From an uncultured Eubacteriales bacterium (GTDB lineage Bacteria > Bacillota > Clostridia > Oscillospirales > Oscillospiraceae), in NCBI GenBank assembly GCA_900551495.1, contig URWG01000053.1, positions 1 to 11,171 of the forward strand: a stretch of DNA of 11,171 nucleotides, written 5' to 3'. Both the position numbers and the translations under genes were made by a program. Below, piece by piece: positions 1 through 7,191 of the stretch (positions are counted from its first letter, which is position 1; each line of letters opens with the position of its first letter). The notes beneath the pieces are model-generated. The model had not been told where the DNA came from. It made no database searches and saw nothing but the letters and a program-made list of their open reading frames with translations.

Positions 1-20
1 GAATTCGAAACATTTCGCAT

Positions 21-57
21 GAGATTCCCACGTCGCTTCGCTCCTCGGAATGACACG
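21..57. repeat. REP-like short intergenic repeat
   Basis: Read on the minus strand this carries the pattern GTCATTCCGAGGAGCGAAG followed by CGACGTGGGAATCTC. Patterns of the form 'GTCATTCCGAG...GCGAAGC...GGAATCTC' are dispersed in intergenic regions of many bacterial genomes. The ends ATTCC and GGAAT are complementary, so the unit can fold. No second copy lies in this window, so calling it a repeat rests on recognition of the pattern. Confidence 0.5.
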
Positions 58-80
58 GGGAAGGTTCTTCAACACGCTGA

Positions 81-116
81 AGCAGGAACGGAAAAGCTCC
101 GTTCCTGCTGTTTTTA
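81..116 (+). terminator. Rho-independent terminator, plus-strand reading
   Basis: A perfect 12-bp stem (81-92 with 98-109, AGCAGGAACGGA with its complement) closes a 5-base loop and is followed on the plus strand by G and five T. It should end a plus-strand transcript entering from left of the window. It also sits 4 bases past the stop codon of the leftward solute-binding protein gene. In that direction there is no T-run after the stem, so termination of the secA operon here is possible but weaker. Confidence 0.75.
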
Positions 117-1721
117 TCCGACGGGCTCGGCAGTCGTGTCCTCGGTCGGTGTCTCCTCAGAAGGGCTGTAGGTGATGTCCGCGTCGCTGAGGGTGCGCGC
201 GCCCTCGGTCTGAAGGAACACGAAATCCACGCCCGGGGTGATGTCCGTCAGCATACCGCGTGTCACAAAGATCGCGTTGCTCTTGAACACGACGGGGCAG
301 ATCGGCGCACTCTGCAAAAGCTGCCCGCACAGCTCATAGAAGCTGCCGGAGTTTTTCAGCGCGGAGGTACACAGCGCGGCAAGTCCGGTGCTGTTGATCG
401 AGCCGTATTGCAGATTGCCGTACTTCGTGAAGAACTCCGTCAGGTCGAAGTTCGGCGTCAGACGGGTCTCGCCGTAATAAAGGTCAAAATCGCCGTCGTC
501 CAGATTTTTAAGGTACTGTTCGCGATCGACGGCATTGACGGTGATGCTCAAGCCCGCGCTTTTCAGCGTTTCGGCAATTCGCTCGGCTGCGGCGACGCGC
601 TTGGGGTCGTCCGAACAGACGAGGAGAATCCCGACGTGCCCAAGGTAATCGTCCGAGACAGTGACCTTGGAATTGCTGACCGCCTCGGCAAAGCGGGCAG
701 GCGCGTAGTCATAGTCCTTGGCAAGCTGCTCATCGTAGTAGTCCGACAGCGGGTTACAGGGCAGGACACTCGGCTGCGCGAAGCCCTTATAGACCTCGTT
801 GGACAGGGCGTTGCGGTCGATGGCGTAGGTCACGGCAGTGCGGAGCGTATCGTTGACGAAATAGCCGCTGTAGAGGTTGAAGCCGAGATAGTGCATCACG
901 GTGGTGGGTGCCTCCCATGCCTCGTAATCGCAGCGGTAGCCGCCTGCAGCGACGGAGTTCGGGTCGCAGTAAACCAAGTCCGTCTCGCCGAATTCGAAGG
1001 CATCGCGCAGATCGTTCGGTGTCTCGGCGGGCGTGAGCGGGATGGCGTCCGCATCGACGCACAGGGGGATCGTTTCGACCCACTTGGGATTGCGCACGAG
1101 CGCATTCCCCTTGAGATAGTACGGTCCGCTGCCGACGGGCGTGCCCTCCTCGACGCTCGCCGCCTTGACGACGGGGACGTCCAGCATGGGGGCAAAGTTT
1201 TCATACGGCGTATCGAGCTGAACGACGACCGTCCCGCTCTCGTCGGCGTAGATGTCGTAAATGTGCGACAGCCGCGCCTTATAAATGCCGCTGTTCCGCG
1301 CCGCCTGAATCGAGGCGACCACATCCTGCGCCGTCAAAAGCGTGCCGTCGGAGAAGGTCACGCCCGAGACGAGGGTGAAGTAGTAGGTCGTTCCGTCCTC
1401 CGAGACGCGGAAGCTTCGGCAGAGCTGCGGAACAGCCCGAAAGTCGCCCGAGACGACGAACAGGCTCTCGTACAGCAGCGAAAATGCCGCGCGGTTGACC
1501 GTTGCAAGACAGAGATAGGGGTTCAAGCCGTACTCCGGCAGATAGGACAAGCCGAAGCTGCCGTCCTCCTTGGAGGCAAGCGGCTCGCTCGTCTGTTCCG
1601 TCTCGGAGGGCGTCTCGGTCGTCTCCGTCTCGGTCGGCTGGGGTTGTTCCGAATCAGGGGTGCGCGTGCAGCCGCTGAGCAGCAGCGCCAGCAGCAAGCC
1701 CACGGCGATCAGCTTTTTCAC
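114..1721 (-). CDS. Orphan ABC-type solute-binding lipoprotein (SBP family 5, peptide/nickel type)
   Basis: Predicted 535-residue extracytoplasmic solute-binding lipoprotein. A GTG start at 1721 is chosen because AAGGAG lies 7 bases upstream (1728-1733) and because it yields a lipoprotein signal: VKKLIAVGLLLALLLSGC, with lipobox L15-S16-G17-C18. The longer upstream frame would bury this signal. A Thr/Glu/Pro-rich tether (about 20-48) is followed by a family-5-like fold with recognisable blocks: 'FTLVSGVTFSDGTLLTAQDV', 'GSGPYYLKG', and 'HYLGFNLYSGYF...RTAVTYAIDRNAL'. Family members deliver oligopeptides, nickel or similar ligands to an ABC importer. No permease or ATPase gene lies nearby, so the partner and ligand are unknown. 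It is the third gene of the secA-pgeF operon; its GTG overlaps the pgeF stop (GTGA), implying translational coupling. Family call is firm; substrate is not. Confidence 0.85.
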   Translation of the reverse strand: MKKLIAVGLLLALLLSGCTRTPDSEQPQPTETETTETPSETEQTSEPLASKEDGSFGLSYLPEYGLNPYLCLATVNRAAFSLLYESLFVVSGDFRAVPQLCRSFRVSEDGTTYYFTLVSGVTFSDGTLLTAQDVVASIQAARNSGIYKARLSHIYDIYADESGTVVVQLDTPYENFAPMLDVPVVKAASVEEGTPVGSGPYYLKGNALVRNPKWVETIPLCVDADAIPLTPAETPNDLRDAFEFGETDLVYCDPNSVAAGGYRCDYEAWEAPTTVMHYLGFNLYSGYFVNDTLRTAVTYAIDRNALSNEVYKGFAQPSVLPCNPLSDYYDEQLAKDYDYAPARFAEAVSNSKVTVSDDYLGHVGILLVCSDDPKRVAAAERIAETLKSAGLSITVNAVDREQYLKNLDDGDFDLYYGETRLTPNFDLTEFFTKYGNLQYGSINSTGLAALCTSALKNSGSFYELCGQLLQSAPICPVVFKSNAIFVTRGMLTDITPGVDFVFLQTEGARTLSDADITYSPSEETPTEDTTAEPVG

Positions 1722-2524
1722 GTTCTTTCTCCTTGCAGCATGATAACGGCAGCCAGCGAGCCGCGGTGATTGCCGACCCGCCGATGCGACCAAAAACGCT
1801 CCGGCTGACAGGCGGTGCAGTCGGCGGAAATGTCGATCATTTCCACACCCGCACGGCGCAGCCAAAGGGCGTTACATTCTTTTAGGTTTACATAATATTT
1901 TTCGCCTGCGGGACGAATCGCCTTCTCCGCCTCCGCACCGAGAGCTGCACGCATTGCATTCGGAACGTCGGCATCCGTCTCAAAGCAGCACTGCGAAATG
2001 CACGGACCGATCGCCGCACGGAGGTCCGAGGGCGTGCAGCCGAACTCGCGCCGCATTTTTTCCACTGCTTTCTCCGCGATGCCCGCCGCCGTCCCGCGCC
2101 AGCCCGCATGGACCGCGCCGATCACGCGCCTGACGGGATCATAAAGCAGAATCGGCGTGCAGTCGGCGGAAAAAACCGTCAGGGCAACGCCCGATTCGTC
2201 CGTCACCAGCCCGTCGCAGCCCTCCTCGGTCGGAACGATCAGTCCCCGACCGCACTGTTCCCTGCCGACGCGCTCAACGATTGCCGAATGGATCTGACGG
2301 GTAAAGACGGTCTGCCTCGGCTCGAAGCCGACCGCTCTGCCCAAAATGCGGTAGTTTTCCAGCACGTTTTCCGGACGGTCGCCGCGGTGTACCCCGAGGT
2401 TCAGGGAGGACAGCTCCCCCTCACTGACGCCGCCGTAGCGGGTGGAAAAGCAGTGCGCCGTTCCCTGTAACAAATCGCTGGTCAGGTACTCAAGCGTACC
2501 CACGCGGTTTACATAAAAACTCAT
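1718..2524 (-). CDS. pgeF: PgeF/YfiH/LACC1 family multicopper enzyme
   Basis: A 268-residue protein of the YfiH/DUF152 family, annotated variously as polyphenol oxidase (laccase domain), purine nucleoside phosphorylase or peptidoglycan editing factor. The three metal/catalytic ligands of the family are visible: H79 in 'TRQIHS', C122 in 'FSADCTP' and H139 in 'GAVHAGWRGT'. The 'IGPCI' block (172-176) and 'FSTRYGGVSEG' near the N-terminus also fit. Length is normal. The ATG at 2524 has GAGG 7 bases upstream (2532-2535) and overlaps the secA stop as ATGA. The 3' end overlaps the next gene by 4 bases. E. coli PgeF keeps muropeptides free of wrongly inserted serine, while other members act on purine nucleosides; which activity applies here cannot be read from sequence. 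Cytoplasmic. Confidence 0.93.
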   Translation of the reverse strand: MSFYVNRVGTLEYLTSDLLQGTAHCFSTRYGGVSEGELSSLNLGVHRGDRPENVLENYRILGRAVGFEPRQTVFTRQIHSAIVERVGREQCGRGLIVPTEEGCDGLVTDESGVALTVFSADCTPILLYDPVRRVIGAVHAGWRGTAAGIAEKAVEKMRREFGCTPSDLRAAIGPCISQCCFETDADVPNAMRAALGAEAEKAIRPAGEKYYVNLKECNALWLRRAGVEMIDISADCTACQPERFWSHRRVGNHRGSLAAVIMLQGERT

Positions 2525-5259
2525 TGCTTCGCCTCGTCCTTATCCCGACAGCAATACTTATATTTCTTGCCGCTGCCGCAGGGACAGGGATCGTTCGCGC
2601 CGATCTTGACCTTTTTGACGACCGGCTGACGCTTGACCGTCTGATCGCTCGCGCCCGTCGCAGTGATCTTGGCGACCTGCTTGCGCTTGACGTCCTCGGG
2701 CGTACGAAGGCGGAACAGATACAGGCGGCGCACCGTCTCCTCGCGGATGGCGTTAATCATGCCGTCGAACATCGCGAAGCCCTCGCGCTTATAGGCGATG
2801 ACGGGGTCGGTCTGACCGTAGGCGCGCAGACGGATGCCCTGCTTGAGGTCGTCCATCGCGTCGATGTTGTCCATCCAGTATTCGTCCACGACGCGCAGGA
2901 GGATAATACGCTCGATCTCGCGCATCCGCTCGGAGCCGAACTCCTGCTCGCGGGCGGCATAGGTTTCGTTAAAGAGCTTAAAGAGCGCCTCCTTCAGCGT
3001 ATCGACGCTCTCGCCCGCCTCGACGCGGAGCGCGTCTGCGGGATAATAGATGCCCGCAAATTTCTCATTCAGCGGGGCAAGCTGCTCCTCGTTTTCGACC
3101 TTGGTCTCCGTGCCGAGCACGTCGTTGACCTCCGAGTCGATGACATAGCGGATCATACCCTCGATGGTCGGGTGCAGGTCCTCGCCGTTGAGCACCTTCT
3201 GCCGCTGCTCATAGATCACGGTACGCTGTGTGTTCATCACGTCGTCGTACTCCAGCACGTTCTTTCGGGCTTGGAAGTTGCGGCTTTCGACGGTTTTCTG
3301 CGCGTTTTCGATCGCGCCGGAGAGAATCTTCATGTCGATGGGCGTATCCTCGTCCAGTCCGAGGGAATTCATCATGTTCATAATGCGCTCGGAGCCGAAC
3401 AGCCGCATCACGTCGTCCTCCAGCGACAGGAAGAAGCGCGTCTCGCCGGGGTCGCCCTGACGACCCGAACGGCCGCGGAGCTGATTGTCGATACGGCGCG
3501 ATTCGTGGCGCTCGGTGCCGACAATGAACAAGCCGCCTGCCGCCCGCACCTGCTGTGCCTCGGCATCGACCTCAAGCTTGTACTTCGCGTATGCCTCCTT
3601 AAATTGGCGGCGCACGTCCAAAATCTCGGGGTCGTCCGTCTCGGCGTAGGAATTCGCCTCCGCGATCAGCTCCTCGGGAATTTCGCGCTTGCGCAGGTCG
3701 GACAGCGCCATATACTCCGCATTGCCGCCGAGCATGATGTCCGTGCCGCGTCCTGCCATGTTGGTCGAGATCGTGACCGCGCCGAGCTTGCCCGCCTGCG
3801 CGACAATCTCCGCTTCCTTCTCGTGGTGCTTGGCGTTCAGGACGGTATGCGGTACGCCCTCGCGCTTGAGCAGCTTCGACAGATATTCCGATTTTTCGAT
3901 GGAGATCGTACCGACAAGGACGGGCTGCCCCTTGGCATGGCACGCCTTGATCTGCTCGATCACGGCGCGGAATTTCCCCGCCTCGGTCTTGTAGACCACA
4001 TCGTGATGGTCGATACGGATAACGGGGCGGTTCGTCGGAATCTCCACAATGTCGATCTGATAGATCGCGGAGAATTCCTCCTCCTCGGTCAGCGCGGTGC
4101 CGGTCATGCCCGAGAGCTTGGAGTACAGGCGGAAGAAATTCTGGAACGTGATGGTCGCAAGGGTCTTGTTTTCGCCCGCGACGCTGACGCCCTCCTTCGC
4201 CTCGATTGCCTGGTGCAGTCCCTCGTTATAGCGGCGGCCGTACATCAGACGGCCTGTGTATTCGTCAACGATGATGACCTGTCCGTTCTGAACGACGTAA
4301 TCCGTGTCGCGCTTCATGACGCCGCGCGCCTTCATTGCCTGATTGATGTGGTGGGCAAGGGTGGTGTTTTCCACGTCCGCGAGGTTTTCAACGCCGAAAT
4401 ACTTCTCCGCCTTGGCAATGCCGCTGGCGGTGAGGTTTGCGGTACGGGATTTTTCGTCCACAAAATAGTCGCAGTCCAAATCGTCCTGATCCTGCTTCTC
4501 GTCCATCGTGGCAAAGACCTTTTTCCGCAGACCGGAGACAAAGAAATCCGCCATTTCATACAGCTTTGTGGATTCCTCGCCCTTGCCGGAGATGATAAGC
4601 GGCGTCCGCGCCTCGTCGATGAGAATAGAGTCCACCTCGTCCACGATGGCGAAATTATGCCCGCGCTGGACCATATCACCCTTGTAAAGTGCCATGTTAT
4701 CGCGCAGATAGTCGAAGCCCAGCTCGTTGTTGGTGCAATAGGTGATGTCCGCGTTATATGCCTCGCGGCGTTCGGCGGCGGTCAGGTCGTGGACGATCAG
4801 ACCGACCCTCAAGCCGAGGAAGCGGTAGACCTTGCCCATCCACTCGGAGTCACGCTTGGCAAGGTAATCGTTGACGGTGACGACATGGACGCCCTTGCCG
4901 GACAGCGCGTTCAGATACGCCGGCAGGATGGCGACAAGCGTCTTGCCCTCGCCGGTCTTCATCTCGGCGATACGTCCCTGATGCAGAATGATGCCGCCGA
5001 TGAGCTGGACGCGGTAGGGGCGCATCCCCAACACGCGGTCGGCTGCCTCACGGCACACCGCAAACGCCTCGGGCAGCAGCTCGTCGAGCGTCTCCCCTGC
5101 CGCATAACGGCTCTTGAACTCCTCGGTCTTTGCGCGGAGCTGCTCATCGGTGCAGTCCTTCATCGCGCCGCCCAGCGCTTCAATGCGGTCAACAATCGGC
5201 TTGAGCTTCTTGACCTCGCGCTCGGAGCGCGTTCCGAATACCTTTGTGATCAGTCCCAT
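2521..5259 (-). CDS. secA: Preprotein translocase motor ATPase SecA
   Basis: Full-length SecA (912 residues), the ATPase that pushes unfolded preproteins through SecYEG. Visible landmarks: Walker A MKTGEGKT (100-107); DEAD-like box 'VDEVDSILIDEARTP' (206-220); preprotein-crosslinking region; 'GMTGTA' (384-389); the second nucleotide-binding fold with 'NMAGRGTDI' (500-508) and 'RGRSGRQGDPG' (595-605); the scaffold and wing regions; and a C-terminal SEC-C zinc motif with C892, C894, C903 and C904 (the last position is Cys, where many homologues have His). The ATG at 5259 has AGGAAA just upstream, and the N-terminus 'MGLITKVFGT' is typical. It is first in a three-gene operon, joined to pgeF by an ATGA overlap. 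A sigma-A promoter about 160 bases upstream explains its expression. Confidence 0.98.
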   Translation of the reverse strand: MGLITKVFGTRSEREVKKLKPIVDRIEALGGAMKDCTDEQLRAKTEEFKSRYAAGETLDELLPEAFAVCREAADRVLGMRPYRVQLIGGIILHQGRIAEMKTGEGKTLVAILPAYLNALSGKGVHVVTVNDYLAKRDSEWMGKVYRFLGLRVGLIVHDLTAAERREAYNADITYCTNNELGFDYLRDNMALYKGDMVQRGHNFAIVDEVDSILIDEARTPLIISGKGEESTKLYEMADFFVSGLRKKVFATMDEKQDQDDLDCDYFVDEKSRTANLTASGIAKAEKYFGVENLADVENTTLAHHINQAMKARGVMKRDTDYVVQNGQVIIVDEYTGRLMYGRRYNEGLHQAIEAKEGVSVAGENKTLATITFQNFFRLYSKLSGMTGTALTEEEEFSAIYQIDIVEIPTNRPVIRIDHHDVVYKTEAGKFRAVIEQIKACHAKGQPVLVGTISIEKSEYLSKLLKREGVPHTVLNAKHHEKEAEIVAQAGKLGAVTISTNMAGRGTDIMLGGNAEYMALSDLRKREIPEELIAEANSYAETDDPEILDVRRQFKEAYAKYKLEVDAEAQQVRAAGGLFIVGTERHESRRIDNQLRGRSGRQGDPGETRFFLSLEDDVMRLFGSERIMNMMNSLGLDEDTPIDMKILSGAIENAQKTVESRNFQARKNVLEYDDVMNTQRTVIYEQRQKVLNGEDLHPTIEGMIRYVIDSEVNDVLGTETKVENEEQLAPLNEKFAGIYYPADALRVEAGESVDTLKEALFKLFNETYAAREQEFGSERMREIERIILLRVVDEYWMDNIDAMDDLKQGIRLRAYGQTDPVIAYKREGFAMFDGMINAIREETVRRLYLFRLRTPEDVKRKQVAKITATGASDQTVKRQPVVKKVKIGANDPCPCGSGKKYKYCCRDKDEAKQ

Positions 5260-5341
5260 AGTTTCCTGACCTTTCCGTGAAATAATTTGATGTCAAAGGA
5301 GCGGCATATCGGCAAAATGCACCGCAAAACGAAGACGCGTA

Positions 5342-5371
5342 CCTTAGCTCCCTCCGACGAGGGAGGCAAGG
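5342..5371. repeat. Hairpin repeat unit in the secA leader
   Basis: CTCCCTC (5348-5354) pairs with GAGGGAG (5359-5365) around a CGAC tetraloop. After a 2x2 internal loop the stem resumes with CCTT (5342-5345) against AAGG (5368-5371). The CTCCCTC-GTCG-GAGGGAG core resembles dispersed palindromic elements common between genes in gut clostridia. It falls inside the predicted 5' untranslated region of secA, so it would be transcribed as a stem-loop. There is no T-run, so it is not a terminator. Only one copy is in the window. Confidence 0.5.
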
Positions 5372-5421
5372 AGCCGACGTATTCGTAAAGCATAGTCCTT
5401 TGACAGGCTGAATTTGGAGAT

Positions 5422-5450
5422 ATTATAGCATACATTACCGCGCAAAAAAA
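5422..5450 (-). promoter_or_regulatory. Extended -10 sigma-A promoter of secA operon
   Basis: On the minus strand a consensus TATAAT (5422-5427) is preceded by TGC, giving the extended -10 form TGnTATAAT. A T-rich -35 position (TTTTTT, 5445-5450) lies 17 bases upstream. Transcription would start near 5415, leaving a leader of about 155 bases before the secA ATG. The rest of 5260-5506 shows no gene. Confidence 0.7.
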
Positions 5451-5506
5451 GTGTTCTCCGCAAATGCTAACAGAAAATTCAAATTCTGCCCGCGATTTGT
5501 CCGCCG

Positions 5507-6325
5507 TCAGTGGCAGTACGGGCAGGCGGTGTAGCCCTTTGCCTCGGCGGTGTTGCGCCCGTAGACCCAGTAGCCCTGCTTGGTAAAGCGGCTGCAATCG
5601 TAGGTGTGATAGTATTTTGTCCCGTCGTCCTCGACGAAGACAACGTGCGCGTCGATAAAATCGGACTTCTCCTGTAGGAGTGATTTTTCATCGTTGACGC
5701 TTTGAAGGCTGCGGCGCAGATAACTGATCGTGGACTCCAGCGAGCGCACATCCGCCATATAATCCTTAAGCTGTCGGTTGAGCTGAAGATTTTCGTCCTG
5801 CAGCGCCTGCACCGCGGCATCCGTCTCGGCGCTTTGGGCACGATAGGTGTTGACGTCCTGCTGCAAGGCGGAAACATCGTCGTCGCGCGACTGCACCTCC
5901 TGCCACAGGCTGCGGCTGCGCTCCTGCTCGTCCGTGAGGTCGCTCTGTGCTTGGGCAAGCTGCGCCGTCAGACGGTCATACTCCTCCTGCTGCACGCGGA
6001 CGCGGTTTTTCTCCCGCATCCAGTCGGCATAGTGCAGCGCGGCATAGCCGAACCCGCTCACCAGCAGCGCACAGACAAGGCTCAGCAGGACCACCGCACG
6101 GATCAGCCCCTTGGAGCGCTTCAGCGGCTGCTTTTCCGCATTTTTCGGCTTTTTCTTCTCCGCAGCGCGGGAAGGCTCGGCTTTTGCCGGCTCCTTTCGC
6201 GGCGGGAGTATCACCCGATCGCTCAAATATTCCGATTTCTCCAGCGGCAGCCGCACCGTTTTCAGGCATTCATCGCAAAACAGCGCGTCCTCGGCGACCG
6301 TCCTGCCGCAGCGTAAGCATTTCAT
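5507..6325 (-). CDS. Zinc ribbon / single-TM / coiled-coil protein with C-terminal Cys-His motif
   Basis: Hypothetical 272-residue membrane protein with clear modular layout. N-terminal zinc ribbon: C3-x2-C6 and C17-x2-C20. Then a Lys/Ala/Pro-rich basic linker (about 40-72), one hydrophobic helix (about 75-97), and a long heptad-like coiled coil (about 105-222, rich in Gln/Glu/Leu). The C-terminal module has H240 and C244 in 'YYHTYDCSRF', and C268/C271 in 'GYTACPYC'. This tail resembles the small Cys/His motif (K-Y-H-x3-C ... A-x3-G-Y-x-P-C-x2-C) found at the end of many secreted or cell-surface Firmicute proteins. With a cytosolic N-terminal ribbon, the coiled coil and tail would be outside the cell. 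The ATG at 6325 has GGAGG 7 bases upstream. Function unknown; a surface sensor or scaffold is only a guess. Confidence 0.85.
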   Translation of the reverse strand: MKCLRCGRTVAEDALFCDECLKTVRLPLEKSEYLSDRVILPPRKEPAKAEPSRAAEKKKPKNAEKQPLKRSKGLIRAVVLLSLVCALLVSGFGYAALHYADWMREKNRVRVQQEEYDRLTAQLAQAQSDLTDEQERSRSLWQEVQSRDDDVSALQQDVNTYRAQSAETDAAVQALQDENLQLNRQLKDYMADVRSLESTISYLRRSLQSVNDEKSLLQEKSDFIDAHVVFVEDDGTKYYHTYDCSRFTKQGYWVYGRNTAEAKGYTACPYCH

Positions 6326-6353
6326 ACGGCATCCTCCGTTTCATGATAAAGGC

Positions 6354-6387
6354 GGGAGGCTTCGGAAGAGATCTCCCGAAGCCTCCC
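6354..6387 (-). terminator. Strong hairpin between thiT and the zinc-ribbon gene
   Basis: A perfect 12-bp stem (GGGAGGCTTCGG 6354-6365 with 6376-6387) closes a 10-base loop containing GAGATCTC. It lies about 40 bases after the thiT stop and on the minus strand is followed by GCCTTTATC, a poor T-run. It may end the thiT transcript. It also coincides with the predicted start of the next transcript, where it would form a 5' stem-loop. Confidence 0.55.
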
Positions 6388-6393
6388 AGTATG

Positions 6394-6422
6394 ATTTTAC
6401 AATAAAATTGCGCCGCTGTAAA
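6394..6422 (-). promoter_or_regulatory. Sigma-A promoter of the zinc-ribbon/coiled-coil gene
   Basis: Minus strand: -35 TTTACA (6417-6422), 17-base spacer, -10 TAAAAT (6394-6399). The start point would be near 6387, about 60 bases upstream of the ATG at 6325 and exactly at the edge of the 12-bp hairpin. The -35 starts 3 bases past the thiT stop codon. Confidence 0.65.
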
Positions 6423-6425
6423 GGG

Positions 6426-6977
6426 TCAGCGCAAATCTTCGCGGCGAAGATACTTGCCCAGCGGCTTCCACAGCAGTCCGCCCACAACAAGGCACAGCAC
6501 CATGCACAGCCCGACGTAAATGCCGTTGTAGATCGCCGAGTAGATCCACGGAGAGGTCATGCTCAGACCGAGGAAGCGGTCGGGCATATACTCCGCCCAA
6601 AGAGTCGCGCCGGTCACATAGTGGACGACAAAACGCCCGAACGAGCCGACCAGCGTCCCCCAAAAGAAGCCGCCGTGCGTTTTGCTGAACAGTCCCGCAA
6701 GGCCCAGCGCACTGTAGGCAAGGATGTAGTCGCCGAGAATAGACTGCCAGCCGATGGCAAAGCTCGCGTCAAGGAAGAATTGCAGGCAGGACAGGGCAAA
6801 CGCTGCCAGCATTCCTCGGGCAAAGCCCCAACGGGCGCAGTAGACAAAGATCGGCAGCATGATAAAGGTGATTGAGCCGCCGTAGGGCATTTGCCAAAGC
6901 TTGAGATAGCCCAGCGCCTGCGCCAGCGCGACCATAACGGCACCCTCGCACAGCGCACGCAGATGTTTTCGTTGCAT
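6426..6977 (-). CDS. thiT: Thiamine ECF transporter S component ThiT
   Basis: A 183-residue polytopic membrane protein with about six hydrophobic segments, the usual size of ThiT. Family features: 'MPYGGSITFIMLPIF' (30-44), 'LQFFLD' (65-70), 'LGDYILAYSALGLAG' (81-95), 'GRFVVHYVTGATLW' (114-127) and 'YNGIY' (150-154). By analogy with the lactococcal ThiT structure, H119, W127 and N151 are candidate thiamine contacts. ThiT binds thiamine and works with a shared EcfA/EcfA'/EcfT module, which must be encoded elsewhere. The ATG at 6977 is preferred over the in-frame TTG at 6992 because GGAGG (6986-6990) stands 8 bases before the ATG, while the TTG lies in the terminator T-run. The upstream TPP riboswitch independently supports the thiamine assignment. 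Confidence 0.93.
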   Translation of the reverse strand: MQRKHLRALCEGAVMVALAQALGYLKLWQMPYGGSITFIMLPIFVYCARWGFARGMLAAFALSCLQFFLDASFAIGWQSILGDYILAYSALGLAGLFSKTHGGFFWGTLVGSFGRFVVHYVTGATLWAEYMPDRFLGLSMTSPWIYSAIYNGIYVGLCMVLCLVVGGLLWKPLGKYLRREDLR

Positions 6978-6990
6978 GATAACAACCTCC

Positions 6991-7042
6991 AAAAAACAGA
7001 AATTCCGCCTTGCAAACCCTTCACCGGAAAGCAGAGCGGAAT
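6991..7042 (-). terminator. Riboswitch-controlled intrinsic terminator upstream of thiT
   Basis: Minus strand: ATTCCGC (7036-7042) pairs with GCGGAAT (7002-7008), extended inward by further pairs ending in GC/GC with one mismatch. It is followed by TTCTG and six T (6991-6996). It lies between the TPP aptamer and the thiT ribosome binding site, so it is the expression platform: TPP binding should favour termination. The GGAGG starts directly after the T-run. Confidence 0.85.
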
Positions 7043-7044
7043 CG

Positions 7045-7139
7045 TTCTTTCCCTACGACGGTATGAGCCGTGTCAGGTTCGCGGGTCAGGGCGTCTGTTC
7101 GCCCACTCTCAGCCGGAAGCATCCGACCCCCCGAAGAAG
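7045..7139 (-). ncRNA. TPP riboswitch (THI element) aptamer
   Basis: On the minus strand the conserved THI-box blocks occur in order: GGGGGGTCGGATGC, then CTGAGAG (CTGAGA at 7107-7112), an extra GGGCG/CGCCC hairpin (P3 region), ACCCGCGAACCTGA, an arm CGG-CTCATA-CCG (TCAT in place of the common TAAT), and CGTAGGGAA (7049-7057). These are the hallmarks of the thiamine pyrophosphate aptamer. Its position ahead of thiT and an intrinsic terminator indicates transcriptional OFF control by TPP. Confidence 0.96.
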
Positions 7140-7162
7140 GTTTTCAATATGCGGTTGACCAC

Positions 7163-7191
7163 AGTATACCGCGTGCGAAAGCATTTGTCAA
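7163..7191 (-). promoter_or_regulatory. Near-consensus sigma-A promoter of riboswitch-thiT
   Basis: Minus strand: -35 TTGACA (7186-7191, perfect), 17-base spacer, -10 TATACT (7163-7168). Transcription would start near 7156, just ahead of the TPP aptamer. The -35 overlaps the -35 of the opposing exonuclease promoter by five bases. Confidence 0.88.

Noticed and set aside
408..1769. Long plus-strand frame opposite the solute-binding protein
   Set aside because: The product is Arg/Val/Asp-rich low-complexity sequence without family motifs. The minus-strand frame has a lipoprotein signal and family blocks.
1722..1865. N-terminal extension of the solute-binding protein into pgeF
   Set aside because: It would overlap pgeF by nearly 150 bases and hide the lipoprotein signal. 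The GTG at 1721 has a good ribosome binding site.
2524..5280. A 918-codon open frame on the plus strand opposite secA
   Set aside because: It is a codon-bias shadow of secA, common in GC-rich genes. The protein has no recognisable domain and the start has no ribosome binding site, whereas secA is unmistakable.
6978..6992. TTG start five codons upstream for thiT
   Set aside because: It lies at the terminator T-run and would place the GGAGG inside the coding region. The ATG at 6977 has ideal spacing.
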